From assembly GCF_032883915.1 (NCBI RefSeq), contig NZ_CP120717.1, forward strand, positions 677,501 to 741,500: a stretch of DNA of 64,000 bases. The letters run 5' to 3'. Below the pieces are notes generated by a model. The model had not been told where the DNA came from. It saw only the letters and a list, made by a program, of their open reading frames with translations, and ran no database searches. This DNA is from Endozoicomonas sp. 8E (lineage in GTDB: Bacteria > Pseudomonadota > Gammaproteobacteria > Pseudomonadales > Endozoicomonadaceae). The translations under genes and the position numbers were made by a program. Shown here piece by piece: positions 8,560 to 17,030 of this stretch (its first letter is position 1; every line of letters starts with the position of its first letter).

Positions 8560-9507
8560 TTACCTTACCCCGGCATTGGTCAGGAGTTCTACGCAGTCGG
8601 TATTGCCCACCTTGGTTGCGATGGCAAGTGGGGTGGTGCCATCCGACAAGACGGCGTTGGTATCCGCCCCTGCGATGAGCAGAAGTTTCACACACTCGGT
8701 ATTGCCTTTCGTAGCGGCAACGTGCAGCGGGCTGGCGCCAATCTCAGTGCGGGCGTTGAGATCCGCCTCGGCGTTGATCAGGAATTGCACGCATTCGGTG
8801 TTATTTTTTTGGGCAGCCATGAACAACGGGGTGGCGCCATTCTTAGCCTGGGCGTTGAGATCCGCCCCGGCGTTGATCAGGAGTTGTACGCATTCGGTGT
8901 TATTTTCCTGGGCAGCGATGAATAGCGGGGTGGCGCCATACTCATTCCGGGCGTTGAGATTCGCTCCGGCGTTGATCAGGCGTTGCACGCATTCGGTGTT
9001 ATTTTCCTGGGTAGCGATGAACAGTGCGGTGGTACCATTCGAATGCGCAGCGTCAAGGTTCGCCTCAGCGTTTATCAGGCGTTCGACGACATCAGTATGC
9101 CCTCTGCTGGATGCCAAGATCAAGGCAGTGAAATCATTAGTCATAACGGCATTGACATTGACTCCTTCTGCCAGAAACCTCTCCACCTGATCCAGATCCC
9201 CGTTTAAACAGGCAAGATAAAATGTCCGATCGGGGAAAAATGTATCCGGGTGAGATTCACTGGTGTTCTGATTCACCACAGGCATTGGGTTTTGCCGACA
9301 CATCGCGCACTGGCGTGAGCCAATGGGCTGATAAACAAAACACTTCGAAATACAGTCCAGATCGAAGCGGTGACCACAACATTGGGTTCTGACGACCATA
9401 GGCGCTGCACTTCGGCCATGGAAGGGAGTCAAACAAATAGGACAGTGATCGGCCTTCAGTGTCCATGATGAGAGGCTAGCGAACAATGCTACACATAAGT
9501 AGAACAT
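8560..9507 (-). CDS. RA5, RING-like/ankyrin protein (315 aa)
   Basis: Type A start MFYLCVALFASLSSW; RING-like ligands CPIC, CCGHRFDLDC and CAMC; linker QNTSESHPDTFFPD; about seven ankyrin units, the last ending LLTNAGVR with TAA just before the conserved but here untranslated basic-tail region. The promoter-proximal leader is full length (about 136 bp between this start and the RA6 stop). Its repeats are mostly of the QENNTECVQ subtype shared with RA9, RA15 and RA22. Confidence 0.87.
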   Translation of the reverse strand: MFYLCVALFASLSSWTLKADHCPICLTPFHGRSAAPMVVRTQCCGHRFDLDCISKCFVYQPIGSRQCAMCRQNPMPVVNQNTSESHPDTFFPDRTFYLACLNGDLDQVERFLAEGVNVNAVMTNDFTALILASSRGHTDVVERLINAEANLDAAHSNGTTALFIATQENNTECVQRLINAGANLNARNEYGATPLFIAAQENNTECVQLLINAGADLNAQAKNGATPLFMAAQKNNTECVQFLINAEADLNARTEIGASPLHVAATKGNTECVKLLLIAGADTNAVLSDGTTPLAIATKVGNTDCVELLTNAGVR

Positions 9508-9643
9508 CTGTGTTGGTCAATAAGCCGTGTGGGTTAGATACAAAAAAGCATGTTAGCTCATTTATATGGCGATCAAAGTTTGCTGTGGCCAAATAATCAC
9601 CTGTTTTAAACACTCAGAAGATGGGAACACCTGAGAGCCCTGT

Positions 9644-11041
9644 TTACCGGACAGCATGACGCTTTTCTTTTGTTTTCTTCACTGCTTCTTTTCTCATCTC
9701 GGCCTCAGCGTTGACGAGGAGTCTCACGCACTCGGTATTGCCCATCTCGGTTGCGATGGACAGCGGGGTGGCGCCGTCCGAAGTCCTGGCGTTGAGATCC
9801 GCCCCGGCGTTGATCAGGAGTTGCACGCATTCGGTGTTATTTTCTTGTGCAGCGATGGACAGCGGGGTGGTGCCATCCTCAATTTGCGCATTGATATCCG
9901 CCTTGGCTTCGATCAGGATTTTCAGGCTGTAGATGTTATTTTGCTGAGCAGCCATGAACAGTGGGGTAGCGCCATCCTTAATCCTGGCGGCGTTGAGATC
10001 TGCCCCCGCTTCGATCAGGAGTATCAGGCAGTCGGTATTGCCGTTCTGGGCTGCGATGAACGTTGGGCTGGCACCACTCTTAATCCGGATGTTGAGATCT
10101 GCCCCGGCGTTGATCAGCATTTTCATGCAGTCGGTATTGCCCTCCTGTGACGCGACGAACAGCGGGGTGGCGCCATCCTCAGTCCGGGCGTCGAGAAGTG
10201 CTCCCGCTTTGATCAGGAGTTCCACGCATTCGGTGTTGCCTTTCGCGGCAGCGACTAATAGCGGGGTGGCACCATCCGACAGGGTGGCGTTGAGATCCGC
10301 CCCGGCGTTGATCAGGCGTTCCACGCAGTCAACATTACCCTTTTGGGCAGCGATGTACAGAGGGGTGGCACCATTCTTATTCCGGGCGTTGAGATCCGCC
10401 CCAGCGTTGATCAGGCGTTCCACGCAGTCGGTATTGCCCTTCCGAGCAGCAACGTACAGCGGGGTGCTGCCATACGAAGTCCGGGCGTTGAGATCCGCCC
10501 CGGCGTTGATAAGGCGTTTCATGCAGTCGGTATTACCGAACTCAGCAGCAATGAACAGTGCGGTGGCGCCATTCGAACGGGCAGCGTCAAGGTTCGCCCC
10601 AGCGTTGATCAGGCGTTCTACAACATCCGTGTGCCCCCAGCTGGATGCCAACATCAAGGCAGTGAAATCACCAGACATAACCGCATTGACATTGACTCCT
10701 TCTGCCAGAGACCTCTCCACCTGATCCAGATCCCCGTGAAGACAGGCATTATAAAAAGTCTGATCGGGGAAAAATGTATCCGGGTGAGATTCACTGGTGT
10801 TCTGATTCACCAAAGGCATCGGGTCTTGCCGACACATCGCGCACCGGCGTGAGCCGATGGGCTGATTAAAAAAAGACCTCGAAATGCAGTCCAGGTCGAA
10901 GAGGTGGCCACAACATCGGGTTTTGACGACCTCAGGCGCGACACTTCGGCCATGAAAGCAAGACAAACAAATGGGACAGTGATCGGCCTTCAGTGTCCAT
11001 GGGGTGAAGGCAGTGAGCAATGCCATCCATAAGTAGAACAT
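9644..11041 (-). CDS. RA6, RING-like/ankyrin protein (465 aa)
   Basis: Type A start MFYLWMALLTAFTPW. The RING-like region has CPIC, CCGHLFDLDC and CAMC, with a SFFNQPIGSRR spacer that differs from the CFVDQPIGSRR of most copies. About eleven ankyrin units end in a translated tail (KKTKEKRHAVR). Several middle units (LLIKAGALLDART, IRIKSGASPTFIAAQ) also occur in neighbour RA7 in another order, which suggests exchange or duplication between the two genes. Confidence 0.88.
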   Translation of the reverse strand: MFYLWMALLTAFTPWTLKADHCPICLSCFHGRSVAPEVVKTRCCGHLFDLDCISRSFFNQPIGSRRCAMCRQDPMPLVNQNTSESHPDTFFPDQTFYNACLHGDLDQVERSLAEGVNVNAVMSGDFTALMLASSWGHTDVVERLINAGANLDAARSNGATALFIAAEFGNTDCMKRLINAGADLNARTSYGSTPLYVAARKGNTDCVERLINAGADLNARNKNGATPLYIAAQKGNVDCVERLINAGADLNATLSDGATPLLVAAAKGNTECVELLIKAGALLDARTEDGATPLFVASQEGNTDCMKMLINAGADLNIRIKSGASPTFIAAQNGNTDCLILLIEAGADLNAARIKDGATPLFMAAQQNNIYSLKILIEAKADINAQIEDGTTPLSIAAQENNTECVQLLINAGADLNARTSDGATPLSIATEMGNTECVRLLVNAEAEMRKEAVKKTKEKRHAVR

Positions 11042-11177
11042 CTGTGCTAGTCAGTAAGTAGTGGGGCCTGAATTCAAAAAAGGATGATAGTTCATTTATG
11101 TGTCTATAAAAGTTTGCTGTGGCTAAATAATCACCTGTTTCAAAAACCCAGAAGGTGGTAACACCTGAAAGGTGTAT

Positions 11178-12578
11178 TTACTGGATAGCACAAGATCTTT
11201 CTTCTGTTTCCTTGACCGCCCCTGCAGCCTGCTTTTCCCCGGTGTTGATAAGGAGCCTCACGCAGTGGGTATTGCCCATCATGAGTGCTATGGACAGTGG
11301 GGTGGCGCCGTCCGAAGTCCTGTCGGCATCGAGATCCGCCCCGGCGTTGATCAGGATTTTCAGGCTGTCGATGTTATTTTGCTGAGCAGCCATGAGCAGC
11401 GGGGTGGTGCCATCCGAAGTCCTGGCGTTTAGATCCGCCCCGGCGTTGATCAGGAGTTGCACGCATTCGGTGTTATTTTCTTGTGCAGCGATGAACAGCG
11501 GGGTGGCGCCATCCTCAAATTGCGCATTGATATCTGCCTTGGCTTCGATCAGGATTTTCAGGCTATCGATGTTATTTTGCTGAGCAGCGATGAACAGTGG
11601 GGTAGCGCCATCCTCAATTCTGGCGGCGTTGAGATCCGCCCCGGCTTCGATCAGGAGTATCAGGCAGTCGGTATTGCCGTTCTGGGCTGCGATGAACGTT
11701 GGGCTGGCACCACTCTTAATCCGGATGTTGAGATCTGCCTCGGCTTCAATCAGGATTTTCAGGCTGTCGATGTTATTTTTTTGGACAACGATAAACAGCG
11801 GAGTAGCGCCATCCTCAGTCCGTGCGTTGAGATCTGCCCCGGCGTTGATCAGCATTTTCATGCAGTCGGTATTGCCCTCCTGTGACGCGATGAACAGCGG
11901 GGTGGCGCCTTGCGAAGTCTGGGCGTCGAGAAGTGCTCCCGCTTTGATCAGGAGTTCCACGCATTCGGTGTTGCCTTTCGCGGCAGCAACTAATAGCGGG
12001 GTGGCGCCATCCGACAGGGTGGCGTCGAGATCCGCCCCGGCGTTGATCAGGCGTTTCACGCAGTCGGTATTACCGTACTCAGCAGCGATGAACAGTGGGG
12101 TGGCACCATTCGAACGGGCAGTGTCAAGGTTCGCCCCAGCGTTGATCAGGCGTTCGACGACATCCGTGTGCCCGCTTCTGGATGCCAACATCAAGGCAGT
12201 GAGATCAGCAGTCATAACGGCATTGACATTGACCCCTTCTGCCAGAGACTTCTCCACCTGATCCAGATCCCCGTTTAAACAGGCAAGATAAAAAGTCTGA
12301 TCGGGGAAAAATGTATCCGGGTGAGATTCACTGGTGTTCTGATTCACCACAGGCATCGGGTTTTGCCGACACATCGCGCACCGGCGTGAGCCGATGGGCT
12401 GATTAAAAAAAGACCTCGAAATACAGTCCAGGTCGAAGCGTTGACCGCAACATCGGGTTTTGACGACCACAGGCGCTAAACCTTGGCCATGAAAGTCAGC
12501 CAAACAAATGGGACAGTGATTGGCCTTCAGTGTCCATGGGGTGAAGGCAGTGAGCAATGCCATCCATAAGTAGAACAT
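11178..12578 (-). CDS. RA7, RING-like/ankyrin protein (466 aa)
   Basis: Its start (MFYLWMALLTAFTPW) and 136 bp leader are nearly identical to those of RA6, and about half its ankyrin units are shared, so RA6 and RA7 are a tandem duplicate pair reshuffled since. The RING motif differs: CCGQRFDLDC, with Gln for the His. About eleven units; tail VKETEERSCAIQ. A degenerate QQNNIDSLKILIEA unit is repeated several times within the gene. Confidence 0.88.
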   Translation of the reverse strand: MFYLWMALLTAFTPWTLKANHCPICLADFHGQGLAPVVVKTRCCGQRFDLDCISRSFFNQPIGSRRCAMCRQNPMPVVNQNTSESHPDTFFPDQTFYLACLNGDLDQVEKSLAEGVNVNAVMTADLTALMLASRSGHTDVVERLINAGANLDTARSNGATPLFIAAEYGNTDCVKRLINAGADLDATLSDGATPLLVAAAKGNTECVELLIKAGALLDAQTSQGATPLFIASQEGNTDCMKMLINAGADLNARTEDGATPLFIVVQKNNIDSLKILIEAEADLNIRIKSGASPTFIAAQNGNTDCLILLIEAGADLNAARIEDGATPLFIAAQQNNIDSLKILIEAKADINAQFEDGATPLFIAAQENNTECVQLLINAGADLNARTSDGTTPLLMAAQQNNIDSLKILINAGADLDADRTSDGATPLSIALMMGNTHCVRLLINTGEKQAAGAVKETEERSCAIQ

Positions 12579-12752
12579 CTGTGCTAGTCAGTAAGTAGTG
12601 GGGCCTGAATTCAAAAGAGGATGATAGTTCATTTGTGTGCCTATCAAAGTTTGCCGTGGCTAAGTAATCACCTATTTCAAAAACTCAGAAGATGGGAACA
12701 CCTGAAAGCTTTGTTTACCCGATAGCACAAGGCCTGTCTTGTTATCCCTTCC

Positions 12753-13520
12753 TTACCTTGCTCCGGCGTTGGTCAGGAGCTCCACGCACTCGCTATTGCC
12801 CATCTTGGTTGCGATGGACCGCGGAGTTGTGCCATCCGGAGTCCTGGCGGCGTTGAGATCCGCTCCTGCGTCGATCAGGAGTTTCACAAAGTCGTTGTTA
12901 TTTTCTTGTGCAGCGAAGAATAGCGGGGTGGCGCCATCTGAAGTCCGGGGGGTGTTGAGATTCGCCCCGGAGTCGATCAGGAGTTTCCCAATGTCGGTGT
13001 TATTTTGTTGTGCAGCGTAGAACAGCGAGGTGGCGCCATCCGTGGTTCGAGCAATATTGACGTCCGCCCCGTTTTTTATCAGACGTTCGGCGATGTCTAT
13101 GTGCCCCTCACTGGATGCTATGATCAAGGCTGTGAAATCATCAATCATAACGGCATTGACATTGACTCCTTCTGCCAGTGACTTCTCCACCTGAATCAAA
13201 TCCCCGTCATAACAGGCATCATAAAATCCCTGATCGGGGAAAAATGTATCCGGGTGGGATTCACCAGTGTTCTGATTCATCACAGGCATCGGGCATGCCC
13301 GACACATCGCGCATCGGCGTGAGCCGATCGGTTCATAAACAACTTGTCTCGAAAGACAGTCCAGATGGAAGTGGTGGCCGCACTGGGTTAGACATTGGGT
13401 TTTGACGTCCACTGGCGAAACATCGCGGCCATGGAAATGAGCCAAACAAATAGGACAGACATCGGGCTCCGACGTTACGTCAGTTCCCACGGGAAGAAGA
13501 GTGCGAGCCATGCCATCCAT
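12753..13520 (-). CDS. RA8, canonical RING-H2/ankyrin protein (255 aa), type B N-terminus
   Basis: The preferred start MDGMARTLLPVGTDV at 13520 gives a hydrophilic N-terminus; the frame is open to 13634. The RING has a full C3H2C3 set: CPIC, QCGHHFHLDC and CAMC, without the CC doublet of the common class. About five ankyrin units; it ends AGAR. The alternative frame (MFYLWMAWLALFFPW) stops after about 18 codons. This copy is among the best candidates for a real zinc-binding, E3-ligase-type RING; activity is inferred. A 77 bp fragment of another RA copy and foreign DNA lie immediately upstream. Confidence 0.87.
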   Translation of the reverse strand: MDGMARTLLPVGTDVTSEPDVCPICLAHFHGRDVSPVDVKTQCLTQCGHHFHLDCLSRQVVYEPIGSRRCAMCRACPMPVMNQNTGESHPDTFFPDQGFYDACYDGDLIQVEKSLAEGVNVNAVMIDDFTALIIASSEGHIDIAERLIKNGADVNIARTTDGATSLFYAAQQNNTDIGKLLIDSGANLNTPRTSDGATPLFFAAQENNNDFVKLLIDAGADLNAARTPDGTTPRSIATKMGNSECVELLTNAGAR

Positions 13521-13572
13521 AGGTAGAACATCTGTGTCAGTCAATAATGTGGTGAGGTTAGACATAAGAACA

Positions 13573-13977
13573 CTACGTAAGTTCACTTGTGTGGTTATAA
13601 AGTCCGCTGCGGCTGAATAATTTACTTCGGCCATGAAAGGGAGCCAAACAAACAGGACAGTGATCGGCCTTCAGTGTCCATGGGGAGAGGGTAGCGAGCA
13701 AGTCACCAGCAGCGCCGTTGCTGGATTGGGCAAAAATATCCTGAGCCAGTTGCCGTTCTGCCGGATCGTCGCTTGCGCTCAAATGCTGCAATGCCTGAAG
13801 CACATTGACTTTATCGTGCATGTCCTTTTTCTGAATCCTGCGATCATGCAAACCTTTCTGCATCCCCATCATTTCTTTGCGATACTGACGGTTCTCCTTG
13901 GCATCAATGGCCGAATTGACCAGCCCAAAACCACGGGCAAAGCCCCCGGCAAAGGCGTCTGTGCTTTGGTAATTCAT
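13573..13977 (-). pseudogene. Chimeric ORF: N-terminus of an unidentified (possibly phage) protein fused to an RA fragment
   Basis: ATG at 13977 follows AAGGGA. The first 92 codons (MNYQSTDAFAGGFARGFGLV, then a charged helical stretch with RRIQKKDMHDK) are unlike the RA family. At about 13702 the frame joins in phase to RA codons (ATLSPWTLKADHCPVC, to FHGRS); the RA piece ends at about 13627 and the frame stops at 13573. The Gly/Phe-rich start recalls phage structural or ejection proteins, but I do not recognise the family. It is a recombination scar: a truncated host of an RA-leader breakpoint. Confidence 0.65.
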
Positions 13978-14029
13978 TTTGATTCCCTTCTGTTATTTGC
14001 CTACAGTGGTAGGGCAATGGAGGTATTTT

Positions 14030-14497
14030 ATGGAAAACTTGTACGACACTGATTTCTACACATGGTCCCTTGAGCAAGCTGAGCTTATCAGGCAAGGCCG
14101 TTTCGATGAACTTGATTTAGACAACCTTATCGAGGAAGTTGAGGACATGGGCAAAGCTCGTCACCGTGCCCTTGAGAGTTGCCTGGAACAATTACTCATG
14201 CACCTTCTTAAATGGCAGATGCAGGCCAGTAAGGATGATTTTTATGACATGAAACAATGGTTCCGAAGCTGGCTAGTGAGTATGGGTAAACAGCGTGATG
14301 CTGTTCATAAGGAATTAAAAAAGAATCCCGGCTTGCACAACAAACTGGATGAGATTTTTCTTGATGCTTACGACTATGCCCGAAAGCTGGCCGCCAGAGA
14401 AATGCAGTGCAAACCCGACGCTTTCCCGCCTGAATGCCCATGGACCTACGAACAAGTCATGACTGAAGACTGGCTGCCGGAGGCTGACCATGAGTAG
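14030..14497 (+). CDS. DUF29-family protein
   Basis: The 155-residue product has the DUF29 hallmarks: LYDTDFYTWSLEQAELIRQG near the N-terminus, then LDLDNLIEEVEDMG and a C-terminal PPECPWTYEQVMTEDWLP. The start at 14030 is set by GGAGG at 14019-14023, 6 nt upstream. DUF29 proteins are about 140-160 residues, common in cyanobacteria and found in proteobacteria, and have no established function. The stop overlaps the start of the second DUF29 frame by 8 bp, so the two form one operon. The pair lies in DNA foreign to the array. Confidence 0.92.
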   Translation: MENLYDTDFYTWSLEQAELIRQGRFDELDLDNLIEEVEDMGKARHRALESCLEQLLMHLLKWQMQASKDDFYDMKQWFRSWLVSMGKQRDAVHKELKKNPGLHNKLDEIFLDAYDYARKLAAREMQCKPDAFPPECPWTYEQVMTEDWLPEADHE

Positions 14498-14978
14498 CTT
14501 ATATCACACCGATTATCACCAATGACTCAGCCAGCAGCGGGAGTTACTGGCTCATCGCCAGTTTGACAAATTTGACATCGACAATCTGTTGGAGGCGATG
14601 GAGCACGAGATGGGCAATGACGCTGACACTTTGGAGTCTCATTTGTCAATTTCGCTTTTGCATCTTTTAAAGTGCGACTATCAGAAACGGATTCTGCAAG
14701 ATTTGTGGGTAGAGCGGCATGTTATTCAGAAATGGATGCCAAGTATTTATTACTCCCGATCAGCGATTAAACAGCAGGTTAGAAAACACCCACACCTTCA
14801 GCCTCTGATTGATGGGTTATTGGCTGAGGCTTACATCGACGCTAAAAAGCAGGCCATCAAAGAGATGAACAATTACGCCGGAAACGAAGCACAACGCCTG
14901 AACAAGAACAGTTTTCCCAAGGAATGCCCATGGACTTTCGACCAGATAACGACTGAAGACTGGCTCTCCGGCGATTAA
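14490..14978 (+). pseudogene. Second DUF29 gene, interrupted by an early TGA
   Basis: Starting at ATG 14490 the frame reads MSSLYHTDYHQ, then TGA at 14523-14525, then LSQQRELLAHRQFDKFDIDN and on to FPKECPWTFDQITTEDWL. At the TGA position the upstream paralog and the family have Trp (YTWSLEQ), so TGG to TGA is the likely change. Downstream the frame is intact for about 150 codons, so the loss is recent, or translation restarts at an internal ATG such as the one near 14589. Compared with its neighbour it has diverged widely. Confidence 0.8.
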
Positions 14979-15240
14979 AACAGCGCAGCAGCTCCAATCC
15001 CCGCCACCGTCCCAATGGTGCCAAAGACCCCGCCCTGGTTCTGGGCACTCTGCTGAACCGCCGCCTGATTGCTCTGGCTTTCCAATGGGGCTGTTGAGTT
15101 AATCTCCTGCAAACCCTGACCCTGTGGGCTTCTGCCAAGATTCATCAAGCCTGTCCTCAGACTGTCCTTGCTGCCCCAGGCCACACCGGCACCGGCAAGG
15201 CTGCCCAACATGCCGAACTTGGCACGATCAACATAATTGT
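14975..15240 (-). pseudogene. C-terminal fragment of an unidentified Gly/Ala-rich protein
   Basis: Coding can be followed from about 15238 (QQADNYVDRAKFG) to the stop at 14975. It includes MLGSLAGAGVAWGSKDSL, a Gln/Asn-rich middle and a hydrophobic GTIGTVAGIGAAALF end. An in-frame TAG lies directly upstream at the junction with RA leader DNA near 15250. The 5' part of the gene is missing. The composition recalls phage tail or virion proteins; family unknown. Together with the 13977 ORF it suggests that 13702-15250 is a captured slice of a prophage-like locus. Confidence 0.5.
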
Positions 15241-15250
15241 CAGCCTGCTG

Positions 15251-15451
15251 CTATAAGAAAAACATCTGTGTTGGTCAATAAGTAGTGTGGGTTGGATACA
15301 AAAAAAGGAATGGTAGTTCATTTATATGGCCATCAAAATTAGTTGTGGCCAAATAATCACCTGTTTTAAAAACTCAGAAGATGGGAACACCTGAGAGCCA
15401 TGTTCAGTGGACAACACAACGCTTTTTTGTTCCCTTCTTTGCCCGTGTTCA
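15251..15451 (-). repeat. Orphan RA leader with a destroyed start
   Basis: This stretch is a complete RA leader, including AACACAG followed by ATG TTT TTC TTA TAG, but the gene that should follow is replaced by the foreign fragment at 14975-15240. It shows that the breakpoint of the island is at the start codon of an RA gene, as in the brnTA island. Confidence 0.65.
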
Positions 15452-16894
15452 CTACCTCGCACCGGCGTTGATCAGGAGTTGCATGCAGTCAGTGTTATTT
15501 TCCTGGACAGCGATTAATAGCGGGGTGGCGCCATCCGAAGTCCGGGCGTTGAGATCTGCCCCAGCGTTGATCAGGAGTTTCACGCAATCGGTGTTATTTT
15601 CTTGTGCAGCGACGAACAGCGCGGTGGTGCCATCCGAAGTCCGGGCGTTGAGATCTGCCCCAGCGTTGATCAGGAGTTTTACGCAATCGGTGTTATTTTC
15701 TTGTGCAGCCATGAACAGCGGGGTGATGCCATCCGAAGTCCGGGCGTTGAGATCTGCCCCGGCGTTGATCAGGCGTTTCACGCAGTCGGAATTGCCCTTT
15801 ATGGCTGCAAAGAATATCGGGGTGGCGCCATTCTCATTTCGGGCGTTGATATTCGCCCCGGCGTTGATCAGGAGTTGCACGCATTCGGTGTTATTTTCCT
15901 GGGCAGCGATTAATAGCGGGGTGGCGCAATCCTCAGTCTGGGCGTTGAGATCCGTCCCGGCGTTGATCAGGCGTTGCATGCATTCGGTGTTATTTTCTTG
16001 TGCAGCGATGAATAGCGGGGTGGCGCCATCCACAGTCCGGGCGTTGAGATCTGCCCCGGCGTTGATCAGGCGTTTTACGCATTCGGTGTTATTTCTCTGG
16101 GCAGCGATGAATAGCGGGGTGGCGCCATCCACAGTCCGGGTGTTGAGATCCGCCCCAGCGTTGATCAGGCGTTGCACGCATTCGATGTTATTTTCTTGTG
16201 CAGCGATCAACAGCGGGGTGGCACTATCCTTAGTCCGGGCGTTAAGATCCGCCCCGGCGTTGATCAGGCGTTGCACGCATTCGGTGTTATTTTCCTCGGC
16301 AGCGATGAATAGCGGGGTGACGCCATCCTCAGTCCGGGCGTTGAGATCCGCCCCGGCGTTGATCAGGCGTTGCACGCATTCGGTGTTATTTTCCTGGGCA
16401 GCGATTAATAGCGGCGTGGCGCCATCCTCAGTCCGGGCATTGAGATCCGCCCCAGCGTTGATCAGGCGTTCGACGACATCCGTGTGCCCGCCGCTGGATG
16501 CCAACATCAAGGCAGTGAAATCAGCAGTCATAACAGCATTGACATTGACCCCTTCTGCCAGAGACCTCTCCACCTGATCCAGATCCCCGTTTAAACAGGC
16601 ACGATAAAACGTCTGATCGGGGAAAAAATTATCCGGGTGAGATTCACTGGTGTTCTGATTCACCACAGGCATCGGGTCTTGCCGACACATCGCGCACCGG
16701 CGTGAGCCCATGGGCTGATCAACAAAACACCTCGAAATACAGTCCAGATCAAAGAGATGGCTGCAACATTGAGTTTTGACGACTACAGGCGCGACACTTC
16801 GGCCATGAAAGGGAGTCAAACAAATAGGACAGTGATTGGCCTTCAGTGTCCATGGGGAGAGGGTAGCGAGCAATGCCACACATAAGTAGAACAT
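15452..16894 (-). CDS. RA9, RING-like/ankyrin protein (480 aa)
   Basis: Type A start MFYLCVALLATLSPW. The RING-like motif is CCSHLFDLDC (Ser in place of the usual Gly). About twelve ankyrin units are unusually uniform (DGATPLFIAAQENNTECVQ), as expected after recent unit-by-unit amplification. It ends INAGAR with TAG, so the basic tail is not translated. It is the first copy downstream of a full 136 bp leader that I use as the type example (16895-17030). Confidence 0.88.
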   Translation of the reverse strand: MFYLCVALLATLSPWTLKANHCPICLTPFHGRSVAPVVVKTQCCSHLFDLDCISRCFVDQPMGSRRCAMCRQDPMPVVNQNTSESHPDNFFPDQTFYRACLNGDLDQVERSLAEGVNVNAVMTADFTALMLASSGGHTDVVERLINAGADLNARTEDGATPLLIAAQENNTECVQRLINAGADLNARTEDGVTPLFIAAEENNTECVQRLINAGADLNARTKDSATPLLIAAQENNIECVQRLINAGADLNTRTVDGATPLFIAAQRNNTECVKRLINAGADLNARTVDGATPLFIAAQENNTECMQRLINAGTDLNAQTEDCATPLLIAAQENNTECVQLLINAGANINARNENGATPIFFAAIKGNSDCVKRLINAGADLNARTSDGITPLFMAAQENNTDCVKLLINAGADLNARTSDGTTALFVAAQENNTDCVKLLINAGADLNARTSDGATPLLIAVQENNTDCMQLLINAGAR

Positions 16895-17030
16895 CTGTGT
16901 TGGTCAATAAGCATTGTGGGTTATACACAAAAAAGCATGTTAGTTCATTTATATGGCTATCAAAGTTTGCTGTGGCCAAATAATCACCTGTTTCAAAAAC
17001 TCAGAAGATGGGAACACCTGAGAGCCCTGT
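16895..17030 (-). repeat. Conserved RA leader (type example), putative promoter region
   Basis: Nearly the same sequence precedes most RA genes. On the minus strand it runs from a GGTGTTCCCATCTTCTGAG block, through AAACAGGTGATTATTTGGCC and CAAACTTTGATAGCC, to a TATAAA hexamer (16948-16953, about 53 nt before the ATG), a CTTTTTTGT run and TTGACCAACACAG directly before ATG. No Shine-Dalgarno precedes the ATG. TATAAA is the only promoter-like hexamer I can point to; its -35 partner is unclear. The conservation in so many copies implies shared control or recombination homology, or both. Confidence 0.6.

Noticed and set aside
15381-16577. Long plus-strand ORFs opposite the ankyrin genes (up to 417 codons, for example 15381-16577, 22247-23500, 24632-25861, 26821-28044) with a repeated SAPALIRSFTQSVL-like pattern
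   Set aside because: They mirror the ankyrin repeat in an antisense frame that rarely meets stops because of the repeat's codon use. They lack conserved starts, ribosome sites and independent domains.
16920-16960. Terminator or attenuator in the RA leader (short dyad before CTTTTTTG)
   Set aside because: The possible stem (TAGC/GCTA) is only 4 bp and is broken in RA9 and other copies, so it is not conserved as a structure.
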